Assembly: GCF_028869115.1 (NCBI RefSeq)
Contig: NZ_CP079800.1
Coordinates: forward strand, 1,612,001 to 1,676,000
Length of the DNA stretch: 64,000 nucleotides
From: Pseudemcibacter aquimaris
Lineage (GTDB): Bacteria; Pseudomonadota; Alphaproteobacteria; Sphingomonadales; Emcibacteraceae
Direction: 5' to 3'
Every line of letters starts with the position of its first letter. Within the stretch, counting starts at the first letter, position 1. The position numbers were made by a program, and so were the translations under genes. Positions 42,640 to 52,225 of this stretch are shown here, piece after piece. Under the pieces are notes generated by a model. That model saw only the letters and a list, made by a program, of their open reading frames with translations, made no database searches and was not told where the DNA came from.

Positions 42640-45600
42640 ATGTCTAGTTTATTTGGTGGCGGCGCACCACAAAGCGGATTTCAATTGGTAAACTTCGGTG
42701 CAGATTTGCTCGGGTCCTATTATACGGCCAAGCAAAACCAGGCGTCGATCCTTTCATTACCACCCGTTCAATCCAATGTTTCCTTAAGCAAAGGCAATAA
42801 TAACGCGCTGACACCCTGGGACATCGATAAGCAAATCGCCGCCGAACGCTTTTCCGAAAGTTCCAACAGCCTTTATAAACTCTTGACCAAAGACTATGAA
42901 TCTATTCAGACATTGGATGAATTCATTAATTTCAGAGCGCCACTTGTACGTAATTCCGACCTTGATAAAGACAGCAAAAGCTTATTTGTGCTTTATAACG
43001 CGCTTAAGAACCTTAAAACCATCGCTGAATATGCTGGTGACCCAAGAACATCCGAACGTAAACTTGCCGAGCTTGAAAAGCAGTTCCAGCTTGGCTTAGA
43101 GCAAGTTAAAGGTTTTCTAAACGAACAAGATTTCGAAGATTTAACGCTATTATTCGGTGAAAAGAAAAATGGTGTAACCGCGCAAGCCGGTCTGGGTAAA
43201 AAGCAATATGACTTTGTAGGCCCCGTAATCCATCAGGGTAAAAAAACAGATCCCATATCATCACTTGAAGGTGGGGAAATGTTCACAATCACCCTCACCC
43301 GTTCAGAAACCAAAAACGGCATAACCACAGAAACAACAGAAGATGTGAATATCACCATTTCAAATGATCCGGAAAGCAGAACACTTGAAACCGTGATTGC
43401 AAGTATCAACGCACAAATTCAAACGATAAAAACAGAAGATGAAGAAGGCGAGGAAATACCACTTTTCAACACAAGGTTTTTTGCTGAAGAGATTGAAAAA
43501 GATAAATTCGCCCTTAGGATCAAGACGGATTTCAGTGAAAAAATGACCTTTTCAGCGGCTGATATTGAACCCGCCATTTACATGAGCGGAATGTCCGAAC
43601 GCATTGAATATGGTACAAAACTTGTCGATGAGGACACCCCAGTAACAGGCTTTATCACTAAATTAACAGGACTTGATCAGGCAGATCCGACACGTGAATT
43701 TCATCAAACACTATTCGCCGATGCAAAAGAAGCGCTTCTTACCCCTGAAAAAGAAGCCTTAAGCAGTGATGACCCACTTGAGCTTGCAGCAAAAACAACA
43801 ACCAATGCCATCGCATCAGACAGCAAGGGAAATGTGTATGTGGTCGGCAGTACAGAAGGCCGGTTTGCCAATCATGTGAATGCCGCTGAAACAGGCGATG
43901 CTTATTTAAATAAATATGATGCCAGCGGCAAATTGTTATGGAGCCGCCTTGTCGGTAGTATGGGGGATGCTGCAACATACGCGGTAACCGTTGATGCAAA
44001 TGATAATATTATCATTGCAGGACAAGCAGATAGATTAACCGAAGGGGAAAGCAACGACCCTCTTGCAACGAGCGATAATATTTTCAGCGGGCCTGATAGT
44101 TTTGTTGTCAAATATGACGAGGTCGGCACCCAGAAATGGATGTATACCAGTGATACATATGGAACGGACCGTGCCCTATCAGTTACCACAGACGCAGACG
44201 GTAATGTTTATGTAACCGGTGAACAGAATAACAAATTATTATCATCAACCGTTTTAACCGGTGATTATGATGTCTATGTGAAAAAGTTAGATGCCAATCA
44301 CGGCGGTGAATTAGACAGCGTTACAATGGATAGTTCCGTCGCTGATAGTGGTGAGGCAGTTGCCATTGCATCAGACGGTAATTTACTGATCGCAAGCCAT
44401 CAAAATGGCGAATTCATTCTTGAAAAACGGGACAAAGATGATTTTAACACTGTCATGTGGACCCACAATTTCGGCAACATTGGCGCGAATGGTGATATCA
44501 GTAATATTGCCGTTGATGGCAGCCGCATCTATGTCGCAGGAACAAGCAGCAACAGCCTTACGGGTGCTGGTACAGAAATCGCGTCACCGCAGGGTGATTT
44601 TGATAATTTCGTCATTGCTATTGATGATGCTGGCGCAACTTCAACTGCGGATTGGAACAAGTTTATCGGCACGAGCAGCATTGATGAAAATAGTGGCATT
44701 AGCGTCTTCAATGGTGATTTATACATATCGGGTACCACGAAAGGTGACCTTGCTAGTGGATTACAAGGAAGCCACGATAGTTTCGCAATGAAACTTGATG
44801 GCACAACAGGCGCAACAGAATGGGCCAAGCAGCTTGGTTACGGTTTTGAAAACCGTGAAGCAAGTGGCATTACTTTCGCAAGCCAGGGGTCATCTGTTTT
44901 AACTAAACTTGGTCTGCCTATCGGTGAATTCGAAGATGACGAAAAAAGATTAATCGAAACCCAGACAACCGCAAGACCGGGTGATTATTTCTATATTCGT
45001 GTGAATGATAGCATCACAAAGAAAATTGAAATCAAAGCGGGTGATACATACAGAACCCTTTCAAACAGGATTAACCGCACTGCATTCAGATATATGAATG
45101 CGCAAGTTTCCTATAGCTCCGGTACAAGTTTAAGCCGTGATAAAGAAGAAGAGGAAGAATTCGACGCAAAAGCAGTAATTGCCGAAAAGCTTCAGGAAAT
45201 TAAAAACGAACGCGAAGGTATTGTTGCGGGCGAAGAATTCACCAAAGCTGAACTCGAAGTAACGGGCAACAGCCTTAAAATTGCCACCAAAGAAGGCGGT
45301 CGCGTTGAATTAATCGCGGGACGCGGTGATCAGGATGCTCTTAAAAAATTAGGATTACAGCCGACACTCGTTCTTTCCACCGAAGAATTATTCGCGTTAG
45401 ACGAAGACAAGGACGAAGATGAAGTCGTCATCGGTGGTGTATTTGCCTTTAAGCTTGATGACCGGTTTAATGTTATTGAAAAACGCGATGCCCGCTTTGT
45501 GGCAAAAGAACTTGATTATGCCATGACCGTTGTTCAATCAGCATATAGATCGCTTACTTATGATCCGATTGCAGAACAACTTAAAAAACAAGCCTTACAA

Positions 45601-45714
45601 CAATCAAACGGCCCAGTGCCACCGGCATTACAGAAACAACTTGCCAATTATCAGGATGGCCTTTCCAGAATGAGCGCCCTTGCCCCGGCAAGTGGTGCAA
45701 GTCTATTCATTTAA
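42640..45714 (+). CDS. SBBP-repeat protein, FlaEY-like, sigma-54 driven
   Basis: A 1024-aa protein; the ATG at 42640 has AGGAAAAA upstream and follows the sigma-54 promoter, whereas the longer frame from 42577 would cross that promoter. N-terminal part is helical. Two stretches (about 205-265 and 785-835) resemble flagellar filament/hook IN-type motifs (for example SRTLETVIASINAQIQ, and GDTYRTLSNRINR). The middle (about 385-760) holds SBBP beta-propeller repeats (AIASDSKGNVYVVGS, VTVDANDNIIIAGQ, VTTDADGNVYVTG). Caulobacter FlaEY has this kind of layout and affects flagellin; the link is from memory and should be treated as likely, not certain. No signal peptide. Confidence 0.65.
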   Translation: MSSLFGGGAPQSGFQLVNFGADLLGSYYTAKQNQASILSLPPVQSNVSLSKGNNNALTPWDIDKQIAAERFSESSNSLYKLLTKDYESIQTLDEFINFRAPLVRNSDLDKDSKSLFVLYNALKNLKTIAEYAGDPRTSERKLAELEKQFQLGLEQVKGFLNEQDFEDLTLLFGEKKNGVTAQAGLGKKQYDFVGPVIHQGKKTDPISSLEGGEMFTITLTRSETKNGITTETTEDVNITISNDPESRTLETVIASINAQIQTIKTEDEEGEEIPLFNTRFFAEEIEKDKFALRIKTDFSEKMTFSAADIEPAIYMSGMSERIEYGTKLVDEDTPVTGFITKLTGLDQADPTREFHQTLFADAKEALLTPEKEALSSDDPLELAAKTTTNAIASDSKGNVYVVGSTEGRFANHVNAAETGDAYLNKYDASGKLLWSRLVGSMGDAATYAVTVDANDNIIIAGQADRLTEGESNDPLATSDNIFSGPDSFVVKYDEVGTQKWMYTSDTYGTDRALSVTTDADGNVYVTGEQNNKLLSSTVLTGDYDVYVKKLDANHGGELDSVTMDSSVADSGEAVAIASDGNLLIASHQNGEFILEKRDKDDFNTVMWTHNFGNIGANGDISNIAVDGSRIYVAGTSSNSLTGAGTEIASPQGDFDNFVIAIDDAGATSTADWNKFIGTSSIDENSGISVFNGDLYISGTTKGDLASGLQGSHDSFAMKLDGTTGATEWAKQLGYGFENREASGITFASQGSSVLTKLGLPIGEFEDDEKRLIETQTTARPGDYFYIRVNDSITKKIEIKAGDTYRTLSNRINRTAFRYMNAQVSYSSGTSLSRDKEEEEEFDAKAVIAEKLQEIKNEREGIVAGEEFTKAELEVTGNSLKIATKEGGRVELIAGRGDQDALKKLGLQPTLVLSTEELFALDEDKDEDEVVIGGVFAFKLDDRFNVIEKRDARFVAKELDYAMTVVQSAYRSLTYDPIAEQLKKQALQQSNGPVPPALQKQLANYQDGLSRMSALAPASGASLFI

Positions 45715-45717
45715 ACA

Positions 45718-45747
45718 AAAAAAGGGCCGCATCTATAGCAGCCCTTT
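45718..45747. terminator. Bidirectional terminator between convergent genes
   Basis: AAAGGGCCGC and GCAGCCCTTT form a stem with one mismatch, preceded by A's. It separates the SBBP gene from the chemoreceptor gene, mainly ending the latter (T-tract on the minus strand). Confidence 0.75.
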
Positions 45748-45770
45748 ATAGTTTGGAGCGAGGATTTTCC

Positions 45771-47372
45771 CTACTTCTTAATCATATTCTGAATTTCTTC
45801 AGTCAGACCATCCGCAAGTGACACAAGCAATTGTGATGCGGTTGCAATGTCTTTACTGATTTCACCCGTTGAATTTGATGCAGACAGGATGTCTGTAATC
45901 GCCGATGATACCTCTTGTGCACCGCGGGCGGCTTCCTGCACATTCATGCTGATCTCACGGGTTGCTGCACCTTGCTGATCCATGGAATCTGCGATTGTTT
46001 GCGAAATTTCACTAACCTGATGAACGGTTGACTGGATCATTTCGATGGCATCAACAACGCTTTTTGTTTCACTTTGGATGCTTTCAACCTGTTCTTTAAT
46101 GTCAACAGTTGCTGTTGCTGTTTGCCCGGCAAGGTTTTTAACCTCGCTCGCAACAACGGCGAACCCTTTACCAGCTTCGCCGGCGCGCGCAGCTTCGATC
46201 GTCGCATTAAGCGCTAGCAGGTTGGTTTGTGACGCAATGTCATTAATCAAATTCACGACATTACCAATTTCATTGGATGCTTCCGCAAGGCCAGACACAA
46301 TTTTGATGGATTCTTGGGTTTTTGATTCTGCTTCGTCACTGATTTTCGATGCATGTTCAACTTGTTTGCCAATTTCATCAATGGATGCTGATAGTTCCTC
46401 TGTCGCGGCGGCAACGGTTTGTGAATTCACCGATGTTTGTTCCGCAGCGGCAGAAATGGAACCAGAAAGACGAATTGTGTTTTCTGAATGTGTTTCCATA
46501 CCCTGAGCATTACTTTGCAATTGTTCTGCTTCGTTGTGAACGGAATTAACAGCATCCTGTACGGCGCGTTCAACGGCCGCCTGTTGCGTAATCACTGACC
46601 AGTTCACCATTGGCCCCAGATATTCACCATCTTGGCCGTGAATGGCACTTACGTTTAGATCTAGTGTTTCTGGTCCCACGCTAATGCGGGCATTCCACGG
46701 CAGGTTGCTTGGGTCACCAAGGATACGGCGTTGATGTGATGGGTCTTTGTGGAATACGTCAATACAGGTACCAACAAGTTCATCCGCCTGAATTGGTAGA
46801 TATTGTTCAATACTTCTTAACGTGGAAATACATGTTTCATTGGCATATGTGATGACAAACGTTTCCGGATCACACATCATCGTGTTAATCGGCATTTTGT
46901 CGATCATCTGTGTTAAACGTGTTGACGCCTCGTCCAACTTAACTTGCTCGGTAACAACAGACCAACTAAGCGCCGCGTAAATATATTCACCGTGATCATC
47001 GAAAATCGGATTAATAAGAAGATCCAGAATTTCCGGACCCACATTAATGCGTGCGTTATGCGGCAGATTACCTGCATCCGCAAGAATATTACGCTGATGA
47101 GCCGGATTTTTATGAAACACGTCAATACATGTTCCAACAAGTTCATCGGCCTTAATCGGCAAATATTGTTCCAGTGGACGCAACGTATCAACTGATGTCT
47201 GATTTGCGTATAAAATATTCATGGTTTCGGGGTCACATAGCATCACATTAAGTGGCAGACCCTCGACTACTCTTTCGAATTGACTTGTTAGATTGTTTTC
47301 TACTGGCACTGATGTTGCAGCTTCATTCATGACTTCACCCGAATTTGTCCCTCTAAGACTTTTTAATAACAC
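45771..47372 (-). CDS. Cytoplasmic chemoreceptor with two near-identical PAS domains
   Basis: A 533-aa protein without membrane segments. Two PAS units (about 35-140 and 150-260) share long identical stretches: [20 protein letters not shown] and [20 protein letters not shown], and NARINVGPE / NARISVGPE. The signalling domain (about 300-530) has [20 protein letters not shown]. It resembles PAS chemoreceptors like the one at 25596, but with another PAS type. The start may be GTG at 47372 (AGGGG 8 bases upstream) or ATG at 47330 (GGTGA close by). Divergent to an aminotransferase gene. Confidence 0.88.
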   Translation of the reverse strand: MLLKSLRGTNSGEVMNEAATSVPVENNLTSQFERVVEGLPLNVMLCDPETMNILYANQTSVDTLRPLEQYLPIKADELVGTCIDVFHKNPAHQRNILADAGNLPHNARINVGPEILDLLINPIFDDHGEYIYAALSWSVVTEQVKLDEASTRLTQMIDKMPINTMMCDPETFVITYANETCISTLRSIEQYLPIQADELVGTCIDVFHKDPSHQRRILGDPSNLPWNARISVGPETLDLNVSAIHGQDGEYLGPMVNWSVITQQAAVERAVQDAVNSVHNEAEQLQSNAQGMETHSENTIRLSGSISAAAEQTSVNSQTVAAATEELSASIDEIGKQVEHASKISDEAESKTQESIKIVSGLAEASNEIGNVVNLINDIASQTNLLALNATIEAARAGEAGKGFAVVASEVKNLAGQTATATVDIKEQVESIQSETKSVVDAIEMIQSTVHQVSEISQTIADSMDQQGAATREISMNVQEAARGAQEVSSAITDILSASNSTGEISKDIATASQLLVSLADGLTEEIQNMIKK

Positions 47373-47730
47373 TATAACACCCCTGTTAACTTTAAATTGA
47401 TATTGAACTTACATGTACTTAAACTTGATTAAGCTGTAATACATGCATATCCAATACATCTTAACAAGATGTTAATGAAAATCAAGAATATAATATGTAT
47501 ATAAAATACAGCTTATTGTTTTTATTCTTTTTAATCAAGGCACTAGATAAGAATTACTAAAATCGATAATAAAATTAAAATGTTACAAAAATAAAACAAA
47601 GTTAGAAACTAGCGAAAAAAAAGTCACTTTTCTTAAAAACTTAATATCTTAAATAATAGACTCGAGAAAATTAGATTTTTTGAAGAAAATCATTATGATG
47701 AATTGCGTATAACTTTAAGGCATATTTATC
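47373..47730. other. AT-rich divergent intergenic region
   Basis: About 360 bases between divergent genes, very AT-rich (long A and T runs). It should hold both promoters. AAGG 11 bases before ATG 47731 may be the ribosome site. No gene or RNA is recognised. Confidence 0.4.
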
Positions 47731-48894
47731 ATGAAACCATTACCCCATAAGTCAGAATTCTTTCCATTTAATAGCACCTATTTAAACTCAGGCGTTCAGC
47801 ATCCGGTTAGTAAAGGATGCGTTGAAGCTGCAAATGAATATCTGACATATAAAGGGTTTCACACGGACATAAATATCGACCCATTTGCGCTACGTAAAGA
47901 AGTGCTCGGCTTATACGCAGAATTGATCAATGCTGATCCAGTTGATATTGCCTATGTCCAAAGTACGACGGTTGGGGAAAACCTGATTATTCAGGCATTA
48001 GACCTTGTGAATAAAAAAGGCCGTGTTGTGACAGATGATCTACATTATTTTGGATCATATCAAATTTATGGTGAGCTTCAAAAACAAGGGGTTGAGGTTA
48101 TAACAATCCGTAATAAAGACGGTGCCATTGACTTGGATGATTATAAGCGTGCGATTACGGATGACACGGACCTTGTAGCCGTATCCAGCGTGTCCACGTT
48201 TAATGGCTATCAACATGATTTAAAAACATTGTGTGATATTGCCCATAAACATGGTGCACTTGTTTATGCGGACGCCATCCATCACATTGGTGCAACACCA
48301 TTTGATGTAAAAGAAACAAATGTTGATTTCTGTTCCGCGGGCACATTCAAATGGTTGATGGCAGATCAGGGGCTTGGGTTTCTTTATGTGAAACAAGGGC
48401 TTTTGAAATCATTAAAACGCCCATGGTATGGAAAACGCCAAGTCAAGAACCTCGTCACCCATGTATTCCCGGGTGATGACATAACGAATGATCAGAATAT
48501 ATATGAATATGAACTTGCGGAAACCGCAGAAGGCTATTTTTCAATCTGGAGCGAGCCACGCATCGTCATGGCACAGTTAAAATATTCGCTTTCCTATTTG
48601 CTTGAAACTTCTGTTGAGGCCATTACCGAATACCGCCAGCCACTGTTAAAAAAGGCACGCGAAGAAATTACAAAGCTCGGGTTTCATTGCTTAACGCCCG
48701 AAGGGACGATAACGCCCCTACTCGCCTTTGAATGTGAAAATGCCACTAAAACATTGGGGGCAACGTTAAAAAAGGCAAATATTCAAGCGAGCCTGTATAA
48801 AGGCCATTTCAGAATTGCCTTTTCAGTATTTAACGATATGGATGATGTGGATCACCTTGTGAACACTTTGAAATCAGTTCGTTACGCGGAATAG
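47731..48894 (+). CDS. Class V aminotransferase family protein
   Basis: A 387-aa PLP enzyme of the cysteine desulfurase / aminotransferase V fold. It starts with YLNSGVQHPVS and has VYADAIHHIGATPFDV (Asp and His contacts of PLP) and the PLP lysine in CSAGTFKWLMADQGLG. No catalytic Cys loop like that of IscS is evident, so a desulfurase role is not favoured; an isopenicillin epimerase-like or kynureninase-like activity on an amino acid is possible. The 3' end overlaps the convergent EAL gene by 13 bases. Confidence 0.8.
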   Translation: MKPLPHKSEFFPFNSTYLNSGVQHPVSKGCVEAANEYLTYKGFHTDINIDPFALRKEVLGLYAELINADPVDIAYVQSTTVGENLIIQALDLVNKKGRVVTDDLHYFGSYQIYGELQKQGVEVITIRNKDGAIDLDDYKRAITDDTDLVAVSSVSTFNGYQHDLKTLCDIAHKHGALVYADAIHHIGATPFDVKETNVDFCSAGTFKWLMADQGLGFLYVKQGLLKSLKRPWYGKRQVKNLVTHVFPGDDITNDQNIYEYELAETAEGYFSIWSEPRIVMAQLKYSLSYLLETSVEAITEYRQPLLKKAREEITKLGFHCLTPEGTITPLLAFECENATKTLGATLKKANIQASLYKGHFRIAFSVFNDMDDVDHLVNTLKSVRYAE

Positions 48895-50180
48895 TTATTC
48901 AACCATTCTTCAAATTCTGTAATTTCAAGCGGTTTACTGATCAAATAACCCTGAAGTTCATCACAATTATGTTCTTTCAGCGTTTCAAACTGTTCTTGTG
49001 ATTCAACACCCATACAAACAACCCTGAAATCCATGCTTTTACCAAGCATAATGATAGATTGAAGAATGGCGGTGCTTTTTTCATCCGCAGGAACATTATT
49101 GACGAAATGACGATCGATTTTGATTTCATTGACCTTTAAATCCTTAAGCACGGATAGGCTCGAGAAACCAGCCCCAAAACCATCAATGGAAACCTGATAG
49201 CCGCAATTTTGGAATTCGGAAAGAATGGCCGCTGAAATAACAGGGTTATTGGTGATGCTATTCTCGCTGATTTCAAGAATGACTTTATTCGTATCGAAAT
49301 CTTCGTCTTCTTTTAATGAATGCAGCGCTGAAATTAAGGCAGCACTGTTTTTAAATTCAACATCAGAAATATTTATGGATACGGGGATGTCGATCCCCTT
49401 TTCTTTCCATTCAGTTAATAATGTGCGCACTTTTTTAAGCACCCAATCCCCAATTTTGAGTATCAGGTTACTATTTTCCGCAACAGGTATAAATTCGTCC
49501 GGGGACACCAATTGATTATCACTATCACGCATCCTTACGAGTGCCTCAACACCACAAATGGCGTTTGTCGTTGTGTCAATTTTTGGCTGCAGCATTAATA
49601 CAAAGCTTTCTTCGGCAAGTGTTGCCATGATTGAGCTTTTGACCGCTTCCTGTTCTTCGATACGGGCGCCAATTTCCTGATTATAATAAGCGTAGTTATT
49701 TTCACCGCGTGGTGTGGCACTATTTAATGCCTGTGCTGCGACTTCCATAACCTGATCAATTTCCATTGCATCGTTTGGAAGCAGTACAATACCGATTGTG
49801 GATGATGGTTTGATGATGTGACCATTAATTTCAAAATCAATCGCAAGATATTCATGAACTTTCTTCATAACAACATGGATATCTTCGATTTTACTGATGC
49901 TGTTTGCGACGACAACAAATTGATTGTCATCAAAATGCGCGGCACCATCCAGATCCCATAGACAGTTTTTAATGCGTGATCCCATCATACGCATAAATTC
50001 ATTTACACCGTCTTCACCGACCAGTTCTCTTATCCCATTAACATTATTCATTTGGATAAGTAGCACACCGGAGCTTCCCTTACTGCGGCGTACCATTTTT
50101 AAACTGTCGTCAAGTAGCGACCATAAATGACCACGGTCAGGCAAGCCCGACACTGAATCATATTGTATTGGATCTTTCAT
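48882..50180 (-). CDS. Degenerate GGDEF plus EAL protein
   Basis: A 432-aa cytoplasmic protein. The GGDEF domain (about 10-165) lacks its motif (FDDNQFVVV in place of GGDEF), so it cannot make c-di-GMP. The EAL domain (about 175-430) has EALVRM and EIKIDRHFV, but the metal-binding pair is D333-G334 (IDGFGAGFSS instead of DDFGTGYSS). The second Asp is known to be needed for hydrolysis, so the protein may bind rather than cleave c-di-GMP. No sensor domain is present. Confidence 0.85.
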   Translation of the reverse strand: MKDPIQYDSVSGLPDRGHLWSLLDDSLKMVRRSKGSSGVLLIQMNNVNGIRELVGEDGVNEFMRMMGSRIKNCLWDLDGAAHFDDNQFVVVANSISKIEDIHVVMKKVHEYLAIDFEINGHIIKPSSTIGIVLLPNDAMEIDQVMEVAAQALNSATPRGENNYAYYNQEIGARIEEQEAVKSSIMATLAEESFVLMLQPKIDTTTNAICGVEALVRMRDSDNQLVSPDEFIPVAENSNLILKIGDWVLKKVRTLLTEWKEKGIDIPVSINISDVEFKNSAALISALHSLKEDEDFDTNKVILEISENSITNNPVISAAILSEFQNCGYQVSIDGFGAGFSSLSVLKDLKVNEIKIDRHFVNNVPADEKSTAILQSIIMLGKSMDFRVVCMGVESQEQFETLKEHNCDELQGYLISKPLEITEFEEWLNNYSA

Positions 50181-50215
50181 TCGTCCACCCGGAATTATTA
50201 ATTATAGACGTTCAC

Positions 50216-51262
50216 TTATTTTGATAATTCGTCGAACGTTTTGTTTAATATAGGATATTTTTGCCAGTCTTTATAGTCAAAATGCCACCATTCGTTAGAA
50301 AGAACGGTAAAACCGACATTTTCCATGGCATTTTTAAGCAGTTCACGGTGCCATCTTTCAAGTGACGTGCCGCCCATATAATATGGATAGGAACGATCTG
50401 ACATCTCGTCATACGTGCCAACCATTTTAATCGCTTCACCTGTGGCAAGATCATATAACGTTAAATCAATGGCGCTACCACGGTTATGGATTGAACCACT
50501 GTCGGGATTGGCAACGAAATTCCTTTCATCGCCCTCTGTCGCGTCCCAGAAGACTTTCGACACATACCATGGTCGATAAGCATCATGGATAAGTAAACCA
50601 TAGCCAAGCTCGTTTAAGCTTTCATTGGCCTTAACAAGTGCTTCTGCGGCTGGGCGCTGAATGAAGCTTTTGGCTTCGGAATATGTTGGCGCACTTAAAA
50701 AATTGTTATTGGTCGCATAACGAACATCAAGTTTAACATTATCAATGTATTTTGAAACATCCACGAGGTCGGCTTCTAACGCATCATCACTTGCGGCAGG
50801 TGGTGTTCCCTTTAATGCATCAGCGATATATTCTTCGATCGGTTTATCAAGGGTTACTTTAAACGTATTACCGTCACGCGGTTCAATAAAATTGCGCACA
50901 TAAAGGTCATTGCCAAGCATAAATGATTTTGCGACGCCATCATCATTAAACTGGAATATGATATTGGCGAATTCGCCTTTAAAGCTATAGGTATATTTGC
51001 CTGGTGAGATAAAACTTAATGGCCAAAATTTTAATTCTTCCGGTGTTGATCCATCATACGTCGGGTTAAATACGGCTTGTAAGCGGCCACCATCTTCGCG
51101 GATGATGATTTTTTTATCACCCATCATATATTCACCAAACATGGGAACAAGGCTTGCTGGTGATGCAGCCGGCTTTTCACCGGGGGAAATGCCCTGCGCA
51201 TTGGCAAAAACACATACAGATGAAACAGTTAATACAAAAATGAACTTGGCAATTAAGCGCAT
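50216..51262 (-). CDS. Secreted VanX-type D-Ala-D-Ala dipeptidase
   Basis: A 348-aa protein with a signal peptide (VLTVSSVCVFANAQG). Residues about 165-345 form the M15D peptidase: SIHNRGSAIDLTLYD carries the zinc His and Asp, and NEWWHFDY the catalytic Glu and last His. About 130 N-terminal residues (FGEYMMGDKKIIIREDGGRL and YTYSFKGEFANIIFQ) form an extra beta domain of unknown role. Its export and lack of van genes suggest wall recycling or feeding on wall peptides, not vancomycin resistance. Confidence 0.88.
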   Translation of the reverse strand: MRLIAKFIFVLTVSSVCVFANAQGISPGEKPAASPASLVPMFGEYMMGDKKIIIREDGGRLQAVFNPTYDGSTPEELKFWPLSFISPGKYTYSFKGEFANIIFQFNDDGVAKSFMLGNDLYVRNFIEPRDGNTFKVTLDKPIEEYIADALKGTPPAASDDALEADLVDVSKYIDNVKLDVRYATNNNFLSAPTYSEAKSFIQRPAAEALVKANESLNELGYGLLIHDAYRPWYVSKVFWDATEGDERNFVANPDSGSIHNRGSAIDLTLYDLATGEAIKMVGTYDEMSDRSYPYYMGGTSLERWHRELLKNAMENVGFTVLSNEWWHFDYKDWQKYPILNKTFDELSK

Positions 51263-51296
51263 ATCTTACCCTTCCCTAGATATTATATTTACTTGA

Positions 51297-51797
51297 TTAT
51301 TCTTCTGGTCTTTCGCCGCGATTTTCTTTGATCCATTCGTCGGCTTTTGCGCGGATGCTATTGATATCTTCACGGGCCATATAATTGGTCACACGCCACA
51401 TAAATTTACGCGCTTTTTCAAATCCCCCATCTTCGGCAAGAATGAACCAGAAATAAGAACCAGTGACATCAAAATCAGTGCCACGCGCGTTTAATTTCAT
51501 CGTACCGATGTTTCCTTGGGAAACCGGATGGCCTTGAAGTGCTGCTTTCATAAACCATTTATATGCGGTCACGTCATCACGTGGCATTGTGCGCCCTGTC
51601 GCATACATTACGCCCAGATAATATTGTGCCATCATATGGCCTGCTTCTGCCTCTCTTGTGAAGCCTTCGAATGCTTCATCAAAACGGCGCTCGTCATATG
51701 CTGTTTTGGCATCTTCATAACTGGCGAATGCATTTGAGCCAGCCAGCATCGTGAAAGCAGCGAATGATGTAATAATGATTTTTGATATTTTTTTCAT
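51297..51797 (-). CDS. Secreted Sel1-repeat protein
   Basis: A 166-aa protein; the ATG at 51797 starts a clear signal peptide (MKKISKIIITSFAAFTML), while the longer frame reads through the neighbour. Sel1 (TPR-like) repeats: AGHMMAQYYLGVMYATG and DVTAYKWFMKAALQGHPVSQ. It likely mediates protein contacts in the periplasm. Follows the smaller Sel1 gene by 13 bases. Confidence 0.85.
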   Translation of the reverse strand: MKKISKIIITSFAAFTMLAGSNAFASYEDAKTAYDERRFDEAFEGFTREAEAGHMMAQYYLGVMYATGRTMPRDDVTAYKWFMKAALQGHPVSQGNIGTMKLNARGTDFDVTGSYFWFILAEDGGFEKARKFMWRVTNYMAREDINSIRAKADEWIKENRGERPEE

Positions 51798-51810
51798 AAT
51801 GTTACCCGGG

Positions 51811-52119
51811 TTAGAAATCTTCGTATAATAATGAAAGGGCCAGTGACGCTTCGGGGTGACCGTTATCAGCTGCCATAATATACCATTCGGCTGCTTGTAC
51901 TTCGTCCTGTTCGACACCATGGCCATGTTCATACATAACCCCCAAATTATATTGGGCATCTGCATCGCCTGCTTCTGCTGCTTTGGTGAATTCAACCAGC
52001 GCAACTTCGTAATTGCCATTTTCATATGCCTCTTCACCTTTTTTGTTATCTGCATAAGCAACAGATGAGAAAAGACCGGTAAAAACCAATAATGAAAATA
52101 GCAAGTAACGCGACAACAT
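51811..52119 (-). CDS. Small secreted Sel1-repeat protein
   Basis: A 102-aa protein with a signal peptide (LLFSLLVFTGLFSSVAYA) and about two Sel1 repeats (AGDADAQYNLGVMYEHGHGV, then EVQAAEWYIMAADNGHPEAS). Paralogue of the next gene in the same operon. Partner unknown. Confidence 0.85.
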   Translation of the reverse strand: MLSRYLLFSLLVFTGLFSSVAYADNKKGEEAYENGNYEVALVEFTKAAEAGDADAQYNLGVMYEHGHGVEQDEVQAAEWYIMAADNGHPEASLALSLLYEDF

Positions 52120-52225
52120 ATGTCCCTATCCTAATGTTTTAAAAGAGGGTTTATGTTATCGGTAAAAAATATCTTTGACAACAATTATTGCCTGAATTGA
52201 AACTGAAAATTCCGGGTATTTTGCC

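Noticed and set aside
47731-48894. Cysteine desulfurase of an Fe-S cluster operon
   Set aside because: No catalytic Cys loop and no isc/suf neighbours are seen.
50216-51262. Vancomycin-resistance vanX
   Set aside because: The protein is exported and has an extra domain, and no vanH/vanA genes are nearby.
51798-52061. N-terminal extension of the Sel1 protein to 254 aa
   Set aside because: The extra part overlaps the smaller Sel1 gene in another frame, while the ATG at 51797 begins a normal signal peptide.
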